NCBI RefSeq assembly: GCF_001870785.1
Contig: NZ_MOLV01000035.1
Location: 1 to 54,377 of the forward strand
Source of the DNA: Exiguobacterium sp. KRL4
Lineage (GTDB): Bacteria; Bacillota; Bacilli; Exiguobacteriales; Exiguobacteriaceae
DNA: 54,377 nucleotides
Direction: 5' to 3'
Below are positions 49,699-54,377 of the stretch, in pieces. Each line of letters starts with the position of its first letter. Position 1 is the stretch's first letter. The notes under the pieces were generated by a model. It was not told the DNA's origin and ran no database searches. It worked only from the letters and a program-made list of their open reading frames with translations. Made by a program: the position numbers and the translations under genes.

Positions 49699-52146
49699 TT
49701 ATTCAGTGGTTGCTGGTTCAGCTTGATGACGGCGGACGATGAATTCGCCATCTTCGACATCAAGTGCTACACGTTCACCTTTTTGGATGTCTCCCGCAAG
49801 CAAGGCTTCCGACAAACGATCCTCCGCTTCACGTTGAAGCGCACGGCGAATCGGACGCGCTCCGTACTCTGGATCATATCCGATATCCGCAATTTTCGAG
49901 AGCGCAGCTGGCGTCAACTCGAAATGCACTTGTTGTTCAGCAAGTCGTTGTTCCAGTGTTTTCGCCATCAATTTCACGATTTCTTCGATGTGTTTCTTCT
50001 CAAGTGAATGGAAGACGATCGTTTCGTCAATTCGGTTCAAGAACTCAGGACGGAAGGCTTTTTTCAGTTCATCCATGACTTTGCCCTTCATGTCTTTGTA
50101 CTCACGGTCCGTATCATCCGAGACGGCAAAACCAACATATTTGTTCCGTTTGAGTGCACTTGCACCGACGTTCGACGTCATGACGATAATCGTATTTCGG
50201 AAGTCGACTGTCCGACCTTTTGAATCCGTCAAACGTCCATCATCCAGCACTTGAAGTAAGATGTTGAAGACTTCAGGGTGCGCTTTTTCAATCTCATCGA
50301 GCAAGATGACTGAATACGGTTTCCGGCGGACTTTTTCTGTTAACTGGCCGCCTTCTTCATACCCGACATATCCCGGAGGCGAACCGACAAGGCGACTTGT
50401 CGCATGTTTCTCCATGTACTCAGACATGTCGATTCGGATGATGGCATCCTCGTCACCGAACATCGCTTCTGCGACCGCTCGTGCGAGTTCCGTTTTACCG
50501 ACACCAGTCGGACCGAGGAAGATAAACGAACCAATCGGACGTTTTGGATCTTTGAGTCCAGCCCGAGCCCGACGGATGGCTTTTGAAATGGATTTAACCG
50601 CTTCGTTTTGACCGATGACACGACCATGAAGAATTTCTTCGAGACGCAATAAACGATCCGTTTCTTCCTCCGCGATTTTCGTGACCGGAACACCCGTCCA
50701 GTTGGCGACGACTTGTGCGATATCGTCTTTTGTGACTTCAAGTTTTTCGTTGCCTTGTTTGTTCTGCCATTCTTCTTTCAAACGCTCCAGCTCGTCGCGC
50801 AACTTTTGTTCCGTATCGCGAAGACTTGCTGCTTTTTCAAATTCCTGACTTTGAACGGCTTCATCTTTATCTTTACGAATACCTTCAAGCTTCGCTTCAA
50901 CTTCTTTTAAGTTGGGTGGTGCTGTATACGAACGAAGACGGACTTTTGAAGCTGCTTCATCAACGAGGTCGATTGCTTTATCCGGTAGGAAACGGTCCGA
51001 AATGTACCGATCCGAAAGCGTAACAGCTTCGTGAATCGCTTCATCCGTGATGGTGACACGGTGATGCGCTTCATAACGGTCACGAAGACCAAACAAGATT
51101 TGTGTTGCTTCATCCGTTGTCGGCTCAGCGACTTGGATCGGTTGGAAACGACGTTCGAGTGCCGCATCTTTTTCGATGTATTTCCGGTACTCATCAAGTG
51201 TCGTTGCTCCAACACATTGAAGTTCCCCACGCGCGAGTGATGGTTTCAGGATGTTGGACGCATCGATTGCACCTTCTGCTCCACCAGCACCGATCAACGT
51301 GTGCAACTCATCGATGAAGAGAATGATGTTTCCGGCCTGACGAATCTCGTCCATGACCTTCTTCAACCGATCTTCAAACTCACCACGATACTTCGTGCCC
51401 GCGACGAGTGTCCCCATGTCGAGTACCATGACGCGTTTATTCCGTAACGTCTCCGGCACTTCATTATTGACGATTTGTTGCGCTAGCCCTTCGACGACAG
51501 CTGTTTTACCAACACCTGGTTCCCCGATCAAGACGGGATTATTTTTCGTCCGGCGGCTTAGGACTTCAATGACACGTTGGATTTCTTTTGCACGACCGAT
51601 GACCGGGTCAAGACGTGTTTCACGAGCTTGCTGTGTTAAGTCACGAGCGAGACCGTCAAGTGTTGGTGTCGCGACGCCTGAGCCAGCTTGTGAGGCATTT
51701 GCTGTCGTTTCACTGTTGCCGAGCAACTGGAGTACTTGCTGACGTGCTTTTGAGAGGCTGATGCCAAGGTTATTTAAAACGCGAGCAGCGACACCTTCTC
51801 CTTCACGGATTAAACCGAGCAAAAGATGTTCTGTTCCCACGTATGAATGACCTAATTTACGTGCTTCATCCATCGAAAGTTCGATGACCTTTTTCGCACG
51901 TGGTGTATAGTGAATCGTCGTCGCACCATCTTGACCACGACCGATCAATGCTTCGACTTCCATTTGAATCTTATCTGAACTGAGTCCGAGTGCCGTTAAT
52001 GCTTTCGCCGCAATCCCGTCTCCTTCACGTACAAGTCCGAGTAAAATATGTTCTGTCCCGATATTATGGTGACCAAGACGTACCGCTTCTTCTTGTGCAA
52101 GTGCGAGTACGCGTTGAGCACGTTCTGTGAATCGTCCAAACATCAT
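49699..52146 (-). CDS. clpC: ATP-dependent Clp protease ATPase subunit ClpC
   Basis: 815 residues. Two N-terminal Clp_N repeats, AAA+ domain 1 (GEPGVGKT), a middle coiled-coil with a UVR-like segment ([23 protein letters not shown]), and AAA+ domain 2 (GPTGVGKT). It unfolds substrates for ClpP, including McsB-arginylphosphorylated proteins. The first ATG overlaps the mcsB stop by one base (TAATG). Repressed by CtsR. Confidence 0.98.
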   Translation of the reverse strand: MMFGRFTERAQRVLALAQEEAVRLGHHNIGTEHILLGLVREGDGIAAKALTALGLSSDKIQMEVEALIGRGQDGATTIHYTPRAKKVIELSMDEARKLGHSYVGTEHLLLGLIREGEGVAARVLNNLGISLSKARQQVLQLLGNSETTANASQAGSGVATPTLDGLARDLTQQARETRLDPVIGRAKEIQRVIEVLSRRTKNNPVLIGEPGVGKTAVVEGLAQQIVNNEVPETLRNKRVMVLDMGTLVAGTKYRGEFEDRLKKVMDEIRQAGNIILFIDELHTLIGAGGAEGAIDASNILKPSLARGELQCVGATTLDEYRKYIEKDAALERRFQPIQVAEPTTDEATQILFGLRDRYEAHHRVTITDEAIHEAVTLSDRYISDRFLPDKAIDLVDEAASKVRLRSYTAPPNLKEVEAKLEGIRKDKDEAVQSQEFEKAASLRDTEQKLRDELERLKEEWQNKQGNEKLEVTKDDIAQVVANWTGVPVTKIAEEETDRLLRLEEILHGRVIGQNEAVKSISKAIRRARAGLKDPKRPIGSFIFLGPTGVGKTELARAVAEAMFGDEDAIIRIDMSEYMEKHATSRLVGSPPGYVGYEEGGQLTEKVRRKPYSVILLDEIEKAHPEVFNILLQVLDDGRLTDSKGRTVDFRNTIIVMTSNVGASALKRNKYVGFAVSDDTDREYKDMKGKVMDELKKAFRPEFLNRIDETIVFHSLEKKHIEEIVKLMAKTLEQRLAEQQVHFELTPAALSKIADIGYDPEYGARPIRRALQREAEDRLSEALLAGDIQKGERVALDVEDGEFIVRRHQAEPATTE

Positions 52147-53219
52147 TACGCAAAACCTCCTTGTGTGTGATCCCTGTTTGTCTGTTCGGTTAACATCTCA
52201 CGAATGACAGTCGCTCGTTCGATGTCCCGTTCTCTTGATGTTAATTGTTTCCCGAAATGCTTTTGTAGAAAACCTGTTTGTAACGATACAAGTAAATGAT
52301 GGAACAAACTTGGCGGAAGTTCGACGGCTAAACCTAAGCTGTCAGCCAACCGAACATCGGATAACCGTTCCGTCGCTTCTCGCGCCGTAATCAAACGCGC
52401 AGATCTTAGAATGCCATACGACCGATACAACCGGTCCTCTAGTTCTTCTTGATACATCTCCAATAATCCTTTTCTTGCGGCTTGTTCCGCCTCAATTAAT
52501 GCTTCGACGGCGAATTGATAATCGGTAATCAGCATATCTTCACTCGCTCCAAGTGTCCGTTGATTCGACAATTGAAACATTCTTCCAGACGCATTGCTAC
52601 CTTCGCCGTAACGTCCACGAATCGCAAAACCTAGCTGTCGCAAGTGTTTGATATAGCCTTGGATTTGATTCGTGAGGACAAGACCAGGCAAATGCAACAT
52701 CACCGAAGCACGAAGACCTGTGCCGACGTTGCTCGGACAAGTCGTCAAGTAACCAAGTGTATCGTCAAAAGCGATTTTAAAGCGTTCACTAATCAACAGG
52801 TCGACTTGTTTCGCTATCCGAAAAGCCTCTTCTAGTTGCAGACCGGGTAACAATGTCTGAATGCGGAAATGATCTTCTTCATTCACCATGACACTAATTT
52901 GTTCATCTTCACTCACAAAGAGTCCTGTGCGTGGATGAGTTGCGAGTGCCGGACTGATTAAATGTTTTTCTACTAAAGCAGTTCGTGTTAAAGCATCGAC
53001 TTGGTCGACCCGTCCGAATTGAAACCCTTTTAACCCCGATAGCTGTCGCTCAGTTTCATCAATCAAGGCAGTAGCCTGCGTTTCTGTCAATCTTGTCGAG
53101 AACGGATAATGGGTGACATTGCGAGCTAAACGAATCCGGGTGGAGACGACGATATCATCATAGGGTGCTTGTTGGTTCATCTTTTCGCTAAGAGGTTGCG
53201 TCAATAATTTTTCAAACAT
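52146..53219 (-). CDS. mcsB: Protein-arginine kinase McsB
   Basis: 357 residues from the ATG at 53219, 9 bases after GGAGGAGG; longer in-frame readings are rejected. The phosphagen-kinase fold shows STRIRLARN and the conserved catalytic block [21 protein letters not shown]. McsB phosphorylates arginines to tag proteins for ClpCP and inactivates CtsR with McsA. Its start overlaps the mcsA end by 8 bp. Confidence 0.96.
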   Translation of the reverse strand: MFEKLLTQPLSEKMNQQAPYDDIVVSTRIRLARNVTHYPFSTRLTETQATALIDETERQLSGLKGFQFGRVDQVDALTRTALVEKHLISPALATHPRTGLFVSEDEQISVMVNEEDHFRIQTLLPGLQLEEAFRIAKQVDLLISERFKIAFDDTLGYLTTCPSNVGTGLRASVMLHLPGLVLTNQIQGYIKHLRQLGFAIRGRYGEGSNASGRMFQLSNQRTLGASEDMLITDYQFAVEALIEAEQAARKGLLEMYQEELEDRLYRSYGILRSARLITAREATERLSDVRLADSLGLAVELPPSLFHHLLVSLQTGFLQKHFGKQLTSRERDIERATVIREMLTEQTNRDHTQGGFA

Positions 53220-53640
53220 GGCGCAAGTCCTCCTCCACATTTAAAATTTGTTGTTTCAGGACCTCGGCTTCTTCATAATCTTCTGATAAAATTTTACGAT
53301 TCAACTGTTCTTTGAGTCGACTTAATTGTTGCGATAAACGTCTTTCGACTGACTCTTCTTCAGGCCGTGAACCATAATGTTTCGTATGACCGTGTTGAAA
53401 TTGGCGAATCATCCCATCGACTTCTTCTTTAAAAAACGAATAGCATGTCGCACACCCAACTTTTCGTAAATGTAATACCTGTTGACGTGTCATTCCACAT
53501 GAAGGACAAGCTGTTTCTTGATAGGCTTTGGCCATTTCCTTTACACAAACCGAACAGAGTACTTGTTCGGTTCCCTCTGTATCTTGTGGAAGTTTGACAC
53601 GGACAACGGCTTCACGTTCACCACACCGTTGACAACGCAT
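53212..53640 (-). CDS. mcsA: Activator of protein-arginine kinase McsA
   Basis: 142 residues from the ATG at 53640, 6 bases after GGGAGGA. Four CxxC pairs (C3/C6, C29/C32, C45/C48, C63/C66) bind zinc, and a C-terminal UVR-like coiled coil (SRLKEQLNRKILSEDYEEAEVLKQ) follows. It is about 40 residues shorter than Bacillus subtilis McsA, mainly between the second and third CxxC. Activates McsB. Confidence 0.93.
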   Translation of the reverse strand: MRCQRCGEREAVVRVKLPQDTEGTEQVLCSVCVKEMAKAYQETACPSCGMTRQQVLHLRKVGCATCYSFFKEEVDGMIRQFQHGHTKHYGSRPEEESVERRLSQQLSRLKEQLNRKILSEDYEEAEVLKQQILNVEEDLRHV

Positions 53641-53656
53641 ACACATTCCTCCCGTG

Positions 53657-54112
53657 TCAAAGTCGTTTGATTGTTTTCAAAAGTGTCTGCATCAAATGAG
53701 CCCGCATCCGACGTTGATCTTCAACTACCATCGGCAAACTTTCTTTTTGTAACAAGGATTGGACGACAATGGCTTCACGTCGTGTTAAAAGTTGTTCATT
53801 CACTAAGCGAATCAAATAATCTTCCGCTGCTTGTTCCGTCAAGTCATTTCCAATCCATCGGCTCATCTCGTCTAACAGATCATGGCTATCCAAAATTACG
53901 ATTTTTTGAATCCGGATATAACCGCCACCACCACGTTTACTTTCAACAAAATAACCTTTTTCAATCGTAAAACGGGTATTAATGACATAGTTGATTTGTG
54001 ATGGTACACAATCAAAACGTTCAGCAATTTCTTGACGTTTGATTTCAATTTTTTTCTCATCATGTAAAATCTGCTTTAAATAGGCTTCGATGATATCTGT
54101 GATGTTTTGCAT
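53657..54112 (-). CDS. ctsR: Transcriptional repressor of class III heat-shock genes CtsR
   Basis: 151 residues from the ATG at 54112. N-terminal winged helix-turn-helix with the glycine-rich wing R60-GGGGY that includes the heat-sensing loop and arginine target; C-terminal dimer domain. It represses its own operon through a direct-repeat operator just downstream of the promoter. First gene of ctsR-mcsA-mcsB-clpC. Confidence 0.97.
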   Translation of the reverse strand: MQNITDIIEAYLKQILHDEKKIEIKRQEIAERFDCVPSQINYVINTRFTIEKGYFVESKRGGGGYIRIQKIVILDSHDLLDEMSRWIGNDLTEQAAEDYLIRLVNEQLLTRREAIVVQSLLQKESLPMVVEDQRRMRAHLMQTLLKTIKRL

Positions 54113-54124
54113 GGGCACCACCTC

Positions 54125-54152
54125 TCTGACCATCTTTGACTATTGTTTGATT
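54125..54152 (-). promoter_or_regulatory. CtsR operator
   Basis: On the minus strand AGTCAAA-GAT-GGTCAGA (54125-54141) matches the CtsR heptad repeat (RGTCAAA-NAN-RGTCAAA) in 13 of 14 heptad positions. A third, imperfect heptad AATCAAA lies at 54146-54152. The site covers about +7 to +23 relative to the expected transcription start. Confidence 0.85.
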
Positions 54153-54154
54153 TA

Positions 54155-54183
54155 ATAGTAATCATCTTAAAAGTGAAATGCAA
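54155..54183 (-). promoter_or_regulatory. Sigma-A promoter of the ctsR operon
   Basis: TTGCAT (54178-54183) and TACTAT (54155-54160) are 17 bp apart, about 43 bp upstream of the ctsR ATG and overlapped downstream by the CtsR operator. Confidence 0.8.
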
Positions 54184-54211
54184 CCATTTAGTCTTTTCAT
54201 TTGTCATACAC

Positions 54212-54243
54212 AAAAAGACCGATCTGCGGTATGCAGATCGGTC
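54212..54243 (-). terminator. rRNA operon terminator
   Basis: A perfect 11-bp stem, GACCGATCTGC (54217-54227) with GCAGATCGGTC (54233-54243), is followed by five T on the minus strand. It lies 10 bases past the 5S rRNA 3' end. Confidence 0.95.
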
Positions 54244-54252
54244 CTTTCAATG

Positions 54253-54368
<116 letters not shown>

Positions 54369-54377
54369 CGACAGGCG

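Overview
The window is a nearly unidirectional block of core translation, transcription and stress genes from a low-to-mid GC Gram-positive bacterium of class Bacilli. The sigma-A type promoters, the ctsR-mcsA-mcsB-clpC operon, SigH, KbaA, SalA, YacL, Rae1 and mini-RNase III place it among the Bacillales. The pattern (sigH and kbaA present; gerD, cwlD, pdaB and disA absent from their usual slots) suggests a non-sporulating, Exiguobacterium-like genome; the genus is an inference, not a proven assignment. All genes but one read on the minus strand, so the biological order runs from high to low coordinates.

Right edge to middle: the 3' gene of an rRNA operon (5S rRNA and its terminator, 54212-54368), then ctsR-mcsA-mcsB-clpC with a sigma-A promoter and a CtsR operator, radA, yacL (disA missing), ispD-ispF, gltX, a cysteine T-box and cysE-cysS-mrnC-rlmB-rae1, then sigH, then rpmG-secE-nusG, rplK-rplA, rplJ-rplL with an L10 leader, the methyltransferase ybxB, and rpoB-rpoC.

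Middle to left: the str operon (ybxF-like L7Ae gene, rpsL, rpsG, fusA, tuf), then the long S10-spc-alpha ribosomal superoperon (rpsJ to rplQ, with secY, adk, map, infA and rpoA embedded), the ECF transporter energising module ecfA1-ecfA2-ecfT, truA, and rplM-rpsI with its own promoter and a probable L13 leader. One divergent small membrane-protein gene (2806-3096) faces an endolysin-like M15 peptidase gene; this is the only accessory-looking patch. salA and kbaA follow. At the far left edge are tandem sigma-A promoters and a leader typical of an rRNA operon, heading out of the window. The whole block therefore seems to lie between two rRNA operons in the same orientation.

The genes work together as the cell's protein-synthesis core: ribosomal proteins, elongation factors, RNA polymerase core subunits, NusG, Sec translocon parts, two aminoacyl-tRNA synthetases, rRNA and tRNA modification and rRNA processing enzymes, and proteolytic stress control. 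Gene content is largely ordinary for the group. I found no clearly new gene system. The points most worth a second look are the zinc-free S14 in the native spc slot, the endolysin/small membrane protein pair, several unexplained RNA hairpins in operon leaders, and the lineage-specific gene losses. Six genes use non-ATG starts that are chosen by the position of their ribosome binding site: rpsC and rplK (GTG), and rpoB, rpoC, rlmB and yacL (TTG).
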